64,000 nt of DNA from DASWYT01 sp965246875 (GTDB taxonomy: Bacteria; Pseudomonadota; Alphaproteobacteria; Micavibrionales; SZUA-601): assembly GCA_965246875.1 (NCBI GenBank), contig CBDFFU010000003.1, positions 806,001-870,000 of the forward strand, written 5' to 3'. The notes below the pieces were generated by a model. It worked only from the letters and a program-made list of their open reading frames with translations. It was not told the origin of the DNA and did not search any database. Position numbers and translations under genes: made by a program. Below, piece by piece: positions 18,942 through 27,745 of the stretch (within the stretch, counting starts at the first letter, position 1; the number at the start of each line of letters is the position of its first letter).

Positions 18942-20807
18942 ATGCAAAATTTTGCTCGTCGGTTTTGGTGTGTGGCTTTCGCCGTGCTAGTGACAGTATC
19001 TCTGGCTGGTTGCCGGGATTACACGTTGCGCGATGCCGGAAAAAGTACAGAAGAATTGACCTACTCGGATCGTGATCTGCATCTGACGTCTGATGATTAC
19101 AGCAAAGCGTTGGCACCTAAAGCCATTCCACCAAAACAAGCGCGTGGTGATGCGCCGAAACTAATGCCGGTTGTGGGCGACGAGCAACGCAATCTATTGC
19201 CACAGCCCTTAGTGAGCGTGACAGTTAATCAAGATGTACCGTTACGTGACATCTTTTATGAATTGGCTAAGCAAGCTCATGTTGATATTGAAATGGATCC
19301 CGATATCACCGGTTCTGTCATTTTCACAGCCTATAACCGCCCGTTTGACCAGGTTGTTGACCGCTTGGCCGATATTGCAGGCCTGCGTTACAAATTTGAA
19401 AGCGGCGTATTGCGTGTCGAACGTGACCAGCCTTATATGAAAACATACCGTGTCGATTATTCCGGTTTGACACGAACCTTTAGCAGCGAGATCAAAGCTA
19501 ACACCGGTGTTGATGGCAGCTCCATTGGCGCATCGGGCGGCAGTGGCGGTCAAAACGGCTCAAAGAGCAATATCGCGACTGCATCAGCGTCTGATTTTTG
19601 GAAAGAACTGGAATCAAACATGACGCAGATCCTCCAGATTGGCCGTTTCGAACAAACACAAGATAATAAAGCGGCTGCCCCTCTTACAACACCGAATGCA
19701 ATTCCGGCAGTAACGACACAGCAACTGGCCGCTACAGGGGCCACGCCACAAGCGGCCCAACCAGCAGCCCCCGTTCCACAAGCTGCAGCTACTGGCCCGG
19801 CAGCTCCTGCAAAAGAACTGAAGAGTAGCGGCAGCACCGGCGATCCCTATTATTCAATTAACCGCCAAGCTGGCTTGATCACCGTTTTTGCGTCAGATCG
19901 TCAACAGAAAAAAATCGTTGAGTATTTGCATCAATTGCGCTTGTCGATGAACACCCAAATTCTGATTGAAGCCAAAGTACTTGAGGTTACATTGTCAGAT
20001 GAGTTCATTCTAGGTATTAACTGGAATCAGTTATTATCTGGCGACTTAATCTTGAATGCTAATCTGACGCAGCCAAACTTCATCAATAATGCTGTTGGTT
20101 TGGCGTCAAAGGCTACGAACCAACAAATATTCCAATTGGGTATAAAAGGTGATGATGCATCGGCTGTGATCAATGCGCTTAGCCGTTACGGCACAACACG
20201 TGCGTTGGCCAGTCCGCGCATTACCGTCATGAACAACCAGTCAGCCTTGTTGAACGTTTCCGATAACCAGGTCTTCTTCGATGTTGACATCACAGTGACG
20301 CCATCGACAATTAATGGTCCAGGTCAAACAACCGTTAACTCGCAGATCAAATCAGTCCCGGTCGGGATTATCATTAATGTTCATCCAACCGTTGATATGG
20401 ACACAAATGAAATCACGATGAATTTGCGTCCAAGCATTACGCGTATCACCGGACAAGTGGCTGATCCATCATTGCTGCTTGTATCTGGCTTGCCGGCGGG
20501 TGCGCAGAACCTGATCCCGATTTTATCGGTGCGTGAATTGGATTCAGTCGTGCAACAAAAATCTGGCGAGACTATCGTCATGGGTGGTCTGATTCAAGAC
20601 AGTAATACATCAACACAAACGGGTGTTCCTGTTCTCAGCAAGATCCCGGGTTTGGGTGTCCTGTTCCGTGGTGTTCAAGATCAAACCAAAAAAACAGAGT
20701 TGGTGATTTTACTGAAAGCGACGGTTATGAAACCGAAGCCAGATCAAACGGATCGTGAAATGTACAGCAAGTTTGGTGCGGATCGTCATCCGATCAACCT
20801 TCAGTAA
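18942..20807 (+). CDS. mshL: MshL-like pilus secretin lipoprotein
   Basis: Outer-membrane secretin through which the pilus exits. 621 residues. The signal ends in lipobox LAGC (Cys24), so it is lipidated, as in MshL/BfpB-type secretins. A periplasmic N0/STN domain lies at about 88-165 (VNQDVPLRDIFYELAKQ), followed by a low-complexity Gly/Ala/Pro linker (about 185-290) and the secretin core from about 330 (TQILIEAKVLEVTLSDEF) ending in the signature VPVLSKIPGLGVLFRG. The linker is an unusual insertion between the N0 domain and the core. It is preceded by a short gap with an AGGATAG-like ribosome-binding site. Confidence 0.92.
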   Translation: MQNFARRFWCVAFAVLVTVSLAGCRDYTLRDAGKSTEELTYSDRDLHLTSDDYSKALAPKAIPPKQARGDAPKLMPVVGDEQRNLLPQPLVSVTVNQDVPLRDIFYELAKQAHVDIEMDPDITGSVIFTAYNRPFDQVVDRLADIAGLRYKFESGVLRVERDQPYMKTYRVDYSGLTRTFSSEIKANTGVDGSSIGASGGSGGQNGSKSNIATASASDFWKELESNMTQILQIGRFEQTQDNKAAAPLTTPNAIPAVTTQQLAATGATPQAAQPAAPVPQAAATGPAAPAKELKSSGSTGDPYYSINRQAGLITVFASDRQQKKIVEYLHQLRLSMNTQILIEAKVLEVTLSDEFILGINWNQLLSGDLILNANLTQPNFINNAVGLASKATNQQIFQLGIKGDDASAVINALSRYGTTRALASPRITVMNNQSALLNVSDNQVFFDVDITVTPSTINGPGQTTVNSQIKSVPVGIIINVHPTVDMDTNEITMNLRPSITRITGQVADPSLLLVSGLPAGAQNLIPILSVRELDSVVQQKSGETIVMGGLIQDSNTSTQTGVPVLSKIPGLGVLFRGVQDQTKKTELVILLKATVMKPKPDQTDREMYSKFGADRHPINLQ

Positions 20808-20822
20808 CGGAAGTCTGAAACC

Positions 20823-21587
20823 ATGTCCTGGCCGCTTATTCGCTACATTTGCAAAGCGGCCGTTCGTGACCGTTTGATCCTGGTGATGGTGGGCTTGATG
20901 CTCTTAGCCGGTGTGCTGAGCATACTTCTCAGCGGTGCCGCTATTGCCGATCAGCAAAAATTTGCGATTGCAAGTCTGGCCTCATCACTGCGCTTCGTGG
21001 GTATTTTTGGCTTGATCGTTTTTATCAGCTTTTTCCAGCGTCGTGCACATGATACCCGCGAAGTGGATTATTTGCTGGCAACACCTTTGGGTCGTTACGG
21101 TTATCTGTTTAGCACCGCTATCGCATTCAGTCTGATAGCCTTGTTTGTGACCCTTATGATGGGGTTTGTTTTGATGATCGTACAACTTGAAGCGAGTGAA
21201 GCGTTGCTGTACTGGACAGCCAGCAGCTTCGTTGAGCTGAGTTTGACGGCAAGCTTTACGTTATTCATGACGACGCGCTTGCGCAGTGCTACGGTTTGTA
21301 CATTATTATCATTGGCGTTCTATACAATGGCGCGTCTGATGGGCGCGATGCTGGGTGTGATCGACAGCCACATGCTGGAAGACGTCAAATATATTACCAT
21401 CATGAAATATATGGTCGGCATCATCGGGACGGTGATCCCGCGTTTTGATTTATTGGCGCAAAGCCAATGGCTGATCTACGGTACGGTCGAAGGCGTCACG
21501 CCGTTACTCTTGCTGGGACAATGGACAGCCTTCAGCTTTTTGTTTCTGGCCTGTGCAGCCTTTGATCTGCGCCGTAACCAATTTTAA
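20823..21587 (+). CDS. ABC-2-type transporter permease within the pilus locus
   Basis: 254 residues with about six hydrophobic helices and no soluble domain. The N-terminal amphipathic segment plus the REVDYLLATPLGRYGYLFS loop resembles the coupling region of ABC-2-type permeases. No ATPase is adjacent. The nearest one is encoded at 34984-35727, at the other end of the pilus genes. Pilus-linked ABC transporters are known from Myxococcus (PilG, PilH, PilI), where the permease and ATPase are needed for pilus assembly, so this is a candidate PilI counterpart. The stop overlaps the start of the next gene. Confidence 0.75.
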   Translation: MSWPLIRYICKAAVRDRLILVMVGLMLLAGVLSILLSGAAIADQQKFAIASLASSLRFVGIFGLIVFISFFQRRAHDTREVDYLLATPLGRYGYLFSTAIAFSLIALFVTLMMGFVLMIVQLEASEALLYWTASSFVELSLTASFTLFMTTRLRSATVCTLLSLAFYTMARLMGAMLGVIDSHMLEDVKYITIMKYMVGIIGTVIPRFDLLAQSQWLIYGTVEGVTPLLLLGQWTAFSFLFLACAAFDLRRNQF

Positions 21588-22345
21588 TGCAACAAAGATC
21601 TATCCTGTTCAATTCTCAGCTAGTGACATGGTTTGGTGTCATCCTGGCGGTTTTGGCTTGTTTATATGTGACGCATTACACCCGGCCTATCAAAGTGAGG
21701 TGGGATGGCGTTGCCCCCGCGCCGAGCGAACCAGTTGGATTATTATATGGCTTTGGCGATCGTCAACTCAGTTATTACGTATTGACCTTGACGTTACAGA
21801 ATATGGGCGACATGGGCGGCAATGTGACGCCGATCAAAAACTATGATATGAATCATGTCGCCGATTGGCTATGGCTGACGTATCGTTTTGATAAACAGTC
21901 GCACTATGCGCCAACGCTTGCCGGCTATTATTTTGGTGCCACCCAAGACCCGTCTAAATTACGCCCGGTCATCAATTATTTACGGACAGCCGGCAACGAC
22001 ACACATTACGATTTATGGCGTTACCTGGCGCAGGGCATTTACCTGGCGCGTTTCCGCTTGAACGACCAGGCCTTGGCCTTGGACATGGCGTATCAACTGG
22101 CGGCGCTAGACGACCCCAATTTGCCGATCTGGACCAAACAGATGCCGGCCTTTGTCCTCAGCCGCACGGGGAAAAAGAAAGCATCACGCGATTTGTTCCT
22201 GACCATGATGGCGACGACGAAAAGCCTGGGTCGGCAGGAACTCAATTTTATGTGCGGCTATATCGGGGATAACCTGCGCGAGCCGGATGATCAGCTGGAG
22301 CAAAATGACGTCTGGCTGCAGTTTTGCGCCGGCCGGAAGTATTAA
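21587..22345 (+). CDS. membrane-anchored protein of unknown function, pilus locus
   Basis: 252 residues. One N-terminal hydrophobic anchor (VTWFGVILAVLACLYVTHY), then a soluble, presumably periplasmic domain. The region from about 90 onwards is helical with paired-helix spacing (DLWRYLAQGIYLARF, QALALDMAYQLAALD) suggesting a TPR-like solenoid. No family recognised. Its start overlaps the permease stop, so it should be made together with the permease. It may be an accessory subunit of that transporter, in the position of PilG in the Myxococcus system, but this is inference from context. Confidence 0.65.
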   Translation: MQQRSILFNSQLVTWFGVILAVLACLYVTHYTRPIKVRWDGVAPAPSEPVGLLYGFGDRQLSYYVLTLTLQNMGDMGGNVTPIKNYDMNHVADWLWLTYRFDKQSHYAPTLAGYYFGATQDPSKLRPVINYLRTAGNDTHYDLWRYLAQGIYLARFRLNDQALALDMAYQLAALDDPNLPIWTKQMPAFVLSRTGKKKASRDLFLTMMATTKSLGRQELNFMCGYIGDNLREPDDQLEQNDVWLQFCAGRKY

Positions 22346-22379
22346 AGATATCTTAGCACCCTTTGCTTAGAATGAGAGA

Positions 22380-23246
22380 ATGATGTCAATTCCTCCGCTT
22401 TTTGCAGCCCGCCATCGGCAAGGCGGTTTCACGATGATTGAGATTGCAATCGTGATCCTGGTGATCAGCGGCCTGCTGGCCGGGTTTTTCAGTTATAAAG
22501 AAATTCTGCGCACTGTGCGCTTAAAAAAAGTTGCGGCTGAAGTGCAAAGCTTTGGTGTTGCGGCACGAACATTTGACCAAAAATATGACGCATTGCCTGG
22601 CGATTATCTGGCGGCCAGTGATAATCTGCCAGGTTGTGAGGTTACGGGCATAACGGCCTCAAATCCCTATGGAAACTCCAGCAATGTCAATAATTGCCGC
22701 AATGGCAATGGGGACGGGATCATCGGCCGTTATTGTCATTTTATGTGGCCATCCTGTTTGCAAACTGGCAATGTCATTCCACCTGATCCTGATGGGAACG
22801 CTGTTGATATAAATGTGGCTCAGGAAACAACGCAATTCTGGAAACATCTTTTGCTAGCCGGCATGATCACAGGGATTATCGACCCGCATTACCAACTGAG
22901 TGCTGACCCAAGGTGGGGTGTCAGCCATCCGGAGTCGGCCGTCTGGGATTCCGGCTATGTTGTCAGCGGGCAGGGCGGTTTTATTGGTGGGTCAGTGGAT
23001 ATCAACTTCGTACCAACACCGACATACGACAATGGTGCTGTTGATAAACGGACAATGTCAGTGCTGGATGCGCATTATCTGGACCAAAAATTCGATAATG
23101 ATGGTGCCGGGTCGGGTGCTATCTGGTGGAATCCGGTGACAAACGATGGCAGTGGTTGTCGTAAAGGCGATGGCGGTCCTCAAAATACGTGGGAAAATGT
23201 TAACACCAGCCTGCGCAACTGTACCTTTATCTGGACGGTGTATTGA
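22380..23246 (+). CDS. type IV prepilin-like protein, group A, copy 1
   Basis: 288 residues. Class III leader ending in RHRQGG, cleaved before FTMIEIAIVILVI: Gly at -1 and Glu at +5 are both present. After the hydrophobic alpha-1 helix come FDQKYDALPGDYLAASD, an NGNGDGIIG loop and QFWKHLLLAGMITG, shared with the next two genes. It is larger than typical pilins (about 150 residues), with several cysteines. The second ATG (22383) is an equally possible start. The stop overlaps the next gene. Role: minor or structural pilin. Confidence 0.88.
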   Translation: MMSIPPLFAARHRQGGFTMIEIAIVILVISGLLAGFFSYKEILRTVRLKKVAAEVQSFGVAARTFDQKYDALPGDYLAASDNLPGCEVTGITASNPYGNSSNVNNCRNGNGDGIIGRYCHFMWPSCLQTGNVIPPDPDGNAVDINVAQETTQFWKHLLLAGMITGIIDPHYQLSADPRWGVSHPESAVWDSGYVVSGQGGFIGGSVDINFVPTPTYDNGAVDKRTMSVLDAHYLDQKFDNDGAGSGAIWWNPVTNDGSGCRKGDGGPQNTWENVNTSLRNCTFIWTVY

Positions 23247-24073
23247 TGCAACATTATGGTAATGAATCAGGCGGTCAATCTGGTTTGTCCCTCATGGAAA
23301 TTGCCTTTGCCCTGGTGATTTTCGCGGCTGTAATCACGTCAGCTCTTTATGGTATTCAAGCAGTACGCAATGCCAAATTAAAAGCGTTTGTCATCCAGCT
23401 GACGCATATTCGGGATGCATCAGAAACGTTTCGCAAGCAATATGGCACATTACCAGGCGATTTTGGTTTTGCCACAGCGCGGCTGAAAGGTTGTGGGACC
23501 AGTGATATAAATTGCTTTAACGGCAATGGCGATGAAATTGTCGCCAGCAGTACGTCGAATGGTGCCTGCCAGATGCCAGATTATGATGGGGGTGATCAGG
23601 CATTTCCATGTCCGAATTTAGGCAATGGCAATGAAACAGCACAATTCTGGCGGCATCTTGTCTTGGCTGGCATGCTCGATGGCATATCATTGCGCCGTCC
23701 CGTTTATCGCTGGGGCGACGGCCTGCCGCGCGTTCGTCAGGGCGGCGGGTTTCAAATTAGCTTTAATAGCAACACAAACAATTTGTATTTGCGTGATTTT
23801 AACACAAATGTCAGCCCCACTGGACATTACCTTAGCTATCAGCGTTTACCAAACTTGTTTCACCGCTCATTTGGCTCCACTGGCGATGGTGCAATCTCTG
23901 GTATCGATGCTTGGCGGATTGACCAGTTGATAGACGATGGGCGGCCCTTGACTGGCAGCATGCGCAGTACAGGGGGATGGGGTTGCGGTAACGTTGGTAC
24001 CCCGTCAACGGACGACGTTTATAATGAGTTGGATCAGATGCAATGTTTACTATTAATTCGCCTGGACCCTTAA
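23246..24073 (+). CDS. type IV prepilin-like protein, group A, copy 2
   Basis: About 275 residues. Leader ends GGQSG, cleaved before LSLMEIAFALVIF; the +1 residue is Leu instead of Phe, and Glu at +5 is kept. It shares FRKQYGTLPGDFGFAT, the FNGNGDEIV loop, QFWRHLVLAGMLDG and GHYLSYQRLP with its neighbours, showing descent by tandem duplication. The ATG overlaps the previous stop (TGATG). The Leu at +1 and the divergence suggest a minor pilin. Confidence 0.85.
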   Translation: MQHYGNESGGQSGLSLMEIAFALVIFAAVITSALYGIQAVRNAKLKAFVIQLTHIRDASETFRKQYGTLPGDFGFATARLKGCGTSDINCFNGNGDEIVASSTSNGACQMPDYDGGDQAFPCPNLGNGNETAQFWRHLVLAGMLDGISLRRPVYRWGDGLPRVRQGGGFQISFNSNTNNLYLRDFNTNVSPTGHYLSYQRLPNLFHRSFGSTGDGAISGIDAWRIDQLIDDGRPLTGSMRSTGGWGCGNVGTPSTDDVYNELDQMQCLLLIRLDP

Positions 24074-24078
24074 AAAAA

Positions 24079-24108
24079 TTGATATAAATCTTAACTTTTT
24101 TTTAGGAT
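24079..24108 (+). promoter_or_regulatory. possible sigma-70-type promoter for the putative major pilin
   Basis: TTGATA (24079-24084) and TAGGAT (24103-24108) are separated by 18 bases in an AT-rich gap just after the copy 2 stop, giving a start site some 60 bases before the next pilin gene. Together with the terminator after that gene, it would make a separate monocistronic transcript. Confidence 0.35.
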
Positions 24109-24174
24109 GCGGTCACTAAGATAGGGAAGATGGATTTTCCACATTCTTTTATGCTCAGCGGAGGGCTTCTTAAA

Positions 24175-24957
24175 ATGACATCACGTCAGAAATTAACACA
24201 GGCTGGTTTTACTTTGGTAGAATTAGCGATTGTGCTCCTGATTATCGGTCTCTTGATTGCCGGTATTCTTAAAGGTCAGCAATTGATTGAAAACTCACGG
24301 ATGACAGCGACGATTCAACAATCGAAGTCATATGAGGCAGCTGTGAACACATTTCGTGACAGCTATAATGGCTTGCCGGGCGATATCATCAATGCCGATA
24401 CACGTGTTCCTGGTTGTCAAGCTGGTAATGGCGTGAACTGTGTGGTTGGAACCGGAAATGGTATTGTCGGTACCACCGGTCAAATTGGAGCAGTTAGCAG
24501 CGGTTTGACCACCGAGCGTGACCAATTCTGGTTGCACATGGCGTTGGCTAACTTGATCACCGGTATTGTGCCAAACTATGGCGGAACAGCAGCTGAAGCG
24601 TGGGGAACAACCTTGCCGGCTGGTCGTATTGCTGGCGGTTTCCTGGTGGGCTTTAGCGATGGCCAGGCCGCCATTGGTGGTGCTGCGAATACCACAATGA
24701 CAGGTCACTATATCACGTTGCAAGGTTTGCCAACCGGAACAGCTGCAGGTGCCGCTGGCGGTGGTGCAGTTACAGCTGACAAAGCCGCCCAGCTGGATTT
24801 GAAACTGGATGATGGCCAGCCAGGAACGGGTGACGTAATTGCTTTGGGAACTGTTGGTGCGACGGGCTGCTATAGTGCTGCTGGTGCTGCTGGTTCTTAC
24901 AGTGCTGGTCAAGGAACGTCACGCGTTTGCTCGGTTGCCATCCGCATCATCAACTAA
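24175..24957 (+). CDS. type IV prepilin, group A, copy 3 (probable major pilin)
   Basis: About 260 residues from the ATG preceded by GGAGGG. A short classical leader (MTSRQKLTQAG) is followed by FTLVELAIVLLIIG with Gly -1 and Glu +5, the best consensus in the locus. The body keeps FRDSYNGLPGDIINAD, the GTGNGIVG loop and paired C-terminal cysteines (GCYSAAG and SRVCSV) that could close the pilin D-loop. A strong terminator directly follows and a promoter-like sequence precedes it, as expected for an abundantly expressed subunit, so it is the best candidate for the major pilin. The Gly/Ala/Thr-rich surface region fits a filament protein. Confidence 0.88.
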   Translation: MTSRQKLTQAGFTLVELAIVLLIIGLLIAGILKGQQLIENSRMTATIQQSKSYEAAVNTFRDSYNGLPGDIINADTRVPGCQAGNGVNCVVGTGNGIVGTTGQIGAVSSGLTTERDQFWLHMALANLITGIVPNYGGTAAEAWGTTLPAGRIAGGFLVGFSDGQAAIGGAANTTMTGHYITLQGLPTGTAAGAAGGGAVTADKAAQLDLKLDDGQPGTGDVIALGTVGATGCYSAAGAAGSYSAGQGTSRVCSVAIRIIN

Positions 24958-24970
24958 ATGAAAAATATGG

Positions 24971-25002
24971 CGGCGGGGTAAATGTTACCCCGCCGTTTTT
25001 TT
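24971..25002 (+). terminator. strong intrinsic terminator after the putative major pilin
   Basis: Perfect 11-bp stem CGGCGGGGTAA / TTACCCCGCCG with a 3-base loop, followed by seven T residues. This is the strongest intrinsic terminator in the pilus locus. It would separate high-level pilin expression from the downstream minor-pilin genes. Confidence 0.93.
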
Positions 25003-25035
25003 ATAAATAAATTTTCTACACATTATACTGGATCT

Positions 25036-25983
25036 ATGCAACGTTTCGTTCACTCATCTGGTTTATCCTCATCTCCTACTCGCAAATGGTCGTGCGGGTT
25101 TTCGCTTGTTGAAATCGCCGTTGTCCTTACGATCATAGGTGTCCTGGCCGGCAGCGGCATTTTGACATTCAATTCCATTCTGGATGATATCCGTTACCGT
25201 GACACGCAACAGCGTTTGAATGCCGTGTCCGATGCGCTCGCCCTGTATGTGCAGCAGCATTATTATTTACCCTGTCCGACCAACCCGGCGAACATTCCTT
25301 ACACCGGCATCATGGCCAATGGCGGTGCCGCTTGTGCAACCATAGCCGTCGGCAGTGCGATCGGGTTGTTGCCGTACGCTGAACTGGGTTTAACGGCTGA
25401 CCAAACGCGTGATGCATATGGCAGCCCGATCGATTACATCGTGAATCCCAATTATGCGGGGTACAGTATTCAGGATCCTCCCACAGTGCCGAATGTGCAA
25501 GATGCGTGTGTGACCACAGGGATCTGGATTCCCCTGTTGCTCGTCAATAAAAATCCACGCAAAGCCCGTTTTTGTTGTCAATATCATCCGACAACCCTGA
25601 CAGACTTGGTGATTACATCGGCTTTTAGCGGTGGGGTGTCCTTACAGCAAACTTACGTGCCTGGTGTCCCGTCGCCAATTAACACCCCACGAGTCTCTGT
25701 CAGTAATCCCAATACACAAACCCCAGTCTTCATTCTGGTCAGTCATGGCAAAAACAGAACCGGCGCCTTTATTGGCAATGGCACCCAAAGCCGCATTTTG
25801 AATGTGCCAAATAATATTTTCGAAAATGAAACAGCTAATCTGGACAATGACCGGTCTTTTGTCGCTGCCGCTTTATCGACAAATGATGCCGTCGGCGGCC
25901 GTTATTTTGACGATATCCTGCTGTGGAAAACGCAGGATCAACTGCTGGGCGCCTTCGGGCGGGACAGTTGCGCCCGACCATGA
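25036..25983 (+). CDS. large prepilin-like protein, group B, copy 1
   Basis: About 315 residues. Leader ends KWSCG, cleaved before FSLVEIAVVLTIIG (Glu +5). The body has RYRDTQQRLNAVSDALALYV, then QQHYYLPCP and a long cysteine-containing domain including ARFCCQYHP, ending in YFDDILLWKTQDQLL and GRDSCARP. The next gene repeats all these features. The size, about twice a normal pilin, suggests a minor or tip pilin with an extra adhesive or globular domain, as in MshO/MshQ-type or PilX-like subunits, but no known fold is recognised. The ATG at 25036 is chosen; upstream in-frame codons run through the terminator. Confidence 0.83.
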   Translation: MQRFVHSSGLSSSPTRKWSCGFSLVEIAVVLTIIGVLAGSGILTFNSILDDIRYRDTQQRLNAVSDALALYVQQHYYLPCPTNPANIPYTGIMANGGAACATIAVGSAIGLLPYAELGLTADQTRDAYGSPIDYIVNPNYAGYSIQDPPTVPNVQDACVTTGIWIPLLLVNKNPRKARFCCQYHPTTLTDLVITSAFSGGVSLQQTYVPGVPSPINTPRVSVSNPNTQTPVFILVSHGKNRTGAFIGNGTQSRILNVPNNIFENETANLDNDRSFVAAALSTNDAVGGRYFDDILLWKTQDQLLGAFGRDSCARP

Positions 25984-26942
25984 TGAGAACCGCACCGATA
26001 ACCTTGGAAACAAATTTATCCCGCGCCGGGTTCACCTTGGTGGAAATAGCGTTGGTCATCGGCATTGTTGGGATTATCCTGATCGGCGGCCTGGCAACCT
26101 TGCGCTCTGTGCTGGACGATGTGAATTACCGCACGACACAGGACCGGATGGACGGCGTGTCCAAAGCCATCGGCCTTTATGTGCATCAGCATTACTATTT
26201 GCCCTGTCCCGCCGCGCAACCCGATGTCAATGGCAAGACAACAGGACAAGAGATTGCAGGCTGTGCAGCCCGTGGCATCGTGCCGTATGCCGCTTTAAAT
26301 TTGCGGGCTGAACAGGCCCGTGACTCGTATGGGCGTTACATGACCTACGTTGTGAACCCGTCACTTGCATCAGCCAATGTCCAAACTCAAACCAACGTCT
26401 ATAACGTGTGTCGGGCGACAAATTTATGGATAAGTCAAACCTTTACTGCGAGTATTATTCTTGCTGACGAATTCTCAAAAAATGCCATAAAAGCCCGTTT
26501 TTGTTGTGCTGTTATCAATACAGCCAATAATCTGCACATTCGACAGGCGGCCGGACAACCGGATATGGGCCCAATTGCGGTCAATCCTGGCACAAATATC
26601 GGCAATGTAAACTGGACATCGCTAACGGGACCTCCATCTGTCCTGACGAATAATGCCGTAAATAATGCAGCTTTCGATGGTTACAACACGGCAACGACAG
26701 CGTTTGTGCTGATCAGTCATGGCAAAAATGGTTATGGTGCTTACCGCAACGGTACGGGGCGTATTGTCGGCCCAACCGCCGGGCGCGACGCTGAAATTGA
26801 AAATGCGGATGATACGAACAATGAATACCGCGCAGCACCCCGCAGCACCAATGCCACAAATTATTTTGACGACATTCTCCTGTGGCGAACCCAGGATCAA
26901 CTGATAAGCGCTCTCGGGCGGGACAGCTGTGCCCGGCCATGA
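25980..26942 (+). CDS. large prepilin-like protein, group B, copy 2
   Basis: About 320 residues, paralogue of the preceding gene: NYRTTQDRMDGVSKAIGLYV, HQHYYLPCP, KARFCCAVI and the terminal YFDDILLWRTQDQL with GRDSCARP. Cleavage is at NLSRAG before FTLVEIALVIGIVG (Gly -1, Glu +5). The start ATG overlaps the previous stop (ATGA). The near-identical C-terminal ends of the two paralogues indicate recent duplication or gene conversion at the 3' end, while the middle parts have diverged. Confidence 0.83.
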   Translation: MMRTAPITLETNLSRAGFTLVEIALVIGIVGIILIGGLATLRSVLDDVNYRTTQDRMDGVSKAIGLYVHQHYYLPCPAAQPDVNGKTTGQEIAGCAARGIVPYAALNLRAEQARDSYGRYMTYVVNPSLASANVQTQTNVYNVCRATNLWISQTFTASIILADEFSKNAIKARFCCAVINTANNLHIRQAAGQPDMGPIAVNPGTNIGNVNWTSLTGPPSVLTNNAVNNAAFDGYNTATTAFVLISHGKNGYGAYRNGTGRIVGPTAGRDAEIENADDTNNEYRAAPRSTNATNYFDDILLWRTQDQLISALGRDSCARP

Positions 26943-27745
26943 TGCAACAACGTCACACCCAAGCCGGTTTCACCATGTTGGAAATGGTTGTTGTCTTTAC
27001 CATCGCGGCATCGTTGCTGGGTGCATTTCTGGCTTTTTATCAGCCAATGCGTAACGCCCAGGCCGATGCCGAAACGAAAATTAAAATGGAACGTATTCTG
27101 AATGCTGTTTCTAGTTATGCGCTAATAAACAATAATTTACCATGCCCGGCCTACACAAACGAGATTAGCGCTGGATTGATTGGTCGCATGGATGCAACGG
27201 CAGGCCGTTGTGGAACACTTTTGACTGCAGGCTGGGGTATTGTGCCTTATGTGACACTGGGTTTGACGCAAGACGATGTCATAGATAGCTACGGCCACTA
27301 TATCACGTATGTTGTGCCAAACTCTATGACGGGGACACCCATTGTTCCAGCTGACAACATAACATCAGGTTTTTGCCAATTAATACCGATTAGCACCCGT
27401 CTAACCATTCAGCGTCCAACGGTTACAAATCTATACGTTGCAGCGGCTTTAATTGCTTATGGCGCCGATGGCTTTGGTGCATATAATATGGCGAACCCCA
27501 ATGCTGGTGTGCGCAACTGCGCGATTGGCAGTAATAATTGCGTAAACAATAATAATTTAAACGCCTTGCTTGGCACTGTCGGCACGGCCAACGAACGGCA
27601 AAACGCCGTAGACAGAGCCGGGAATACCACTCTCCATCTGGCCGAGTATCTTCCGCAAAAAGGAACAACGCATTTTGATGATCAAGTCTTGTTCGCCACC
27701 GGCCCGGCCTTGATCAGCCGTTTGGGGGTCACCAGTTGTCATTAA
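26939..27745 (+). CDS. large prepilin-like protein, group C, copy 1
   Basis: About 268 residues. Leader MMQQRHTQAG, then FTMLEMVVVFTIAA with Glu +5. The body: RILNAVSSYALINNNLPCP, WGIVPYVTLGLTQDDVID, an Asn-rich CVNNNNLNALLG loop and the C-terminal HFDDQVLFATGPALISRL ending in Cys-His. The LPCP and FDDxLxxxT elements link it distantly to group B. The start overlaps the previous stop (ATGA). A minor pilin is likely. Confidence 0.83.
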   Translation: MMQQRHTQAGFTMLEMVVVFTIAASLLGAFLAFYQPMRNAQADAETKIKMERILNAVSSYALINNNLPCPAYTNEISAGLIGRMDATAGRCGTLLTAGWGIVPYVTLGLTQDDVIDSYGHYITYVVPNSMTGTPIVPADNITSGFCQLIPISTRLTIQRPTVTNLYVAAALIAYGADGFGAYNMANPNAGVRNCAIGSNNCVNNNNLNALLGTVGTANERQNAVDRAGNTTLHLAEYLPQKGTTHFDDQVLFATGPALISRLGVTSCH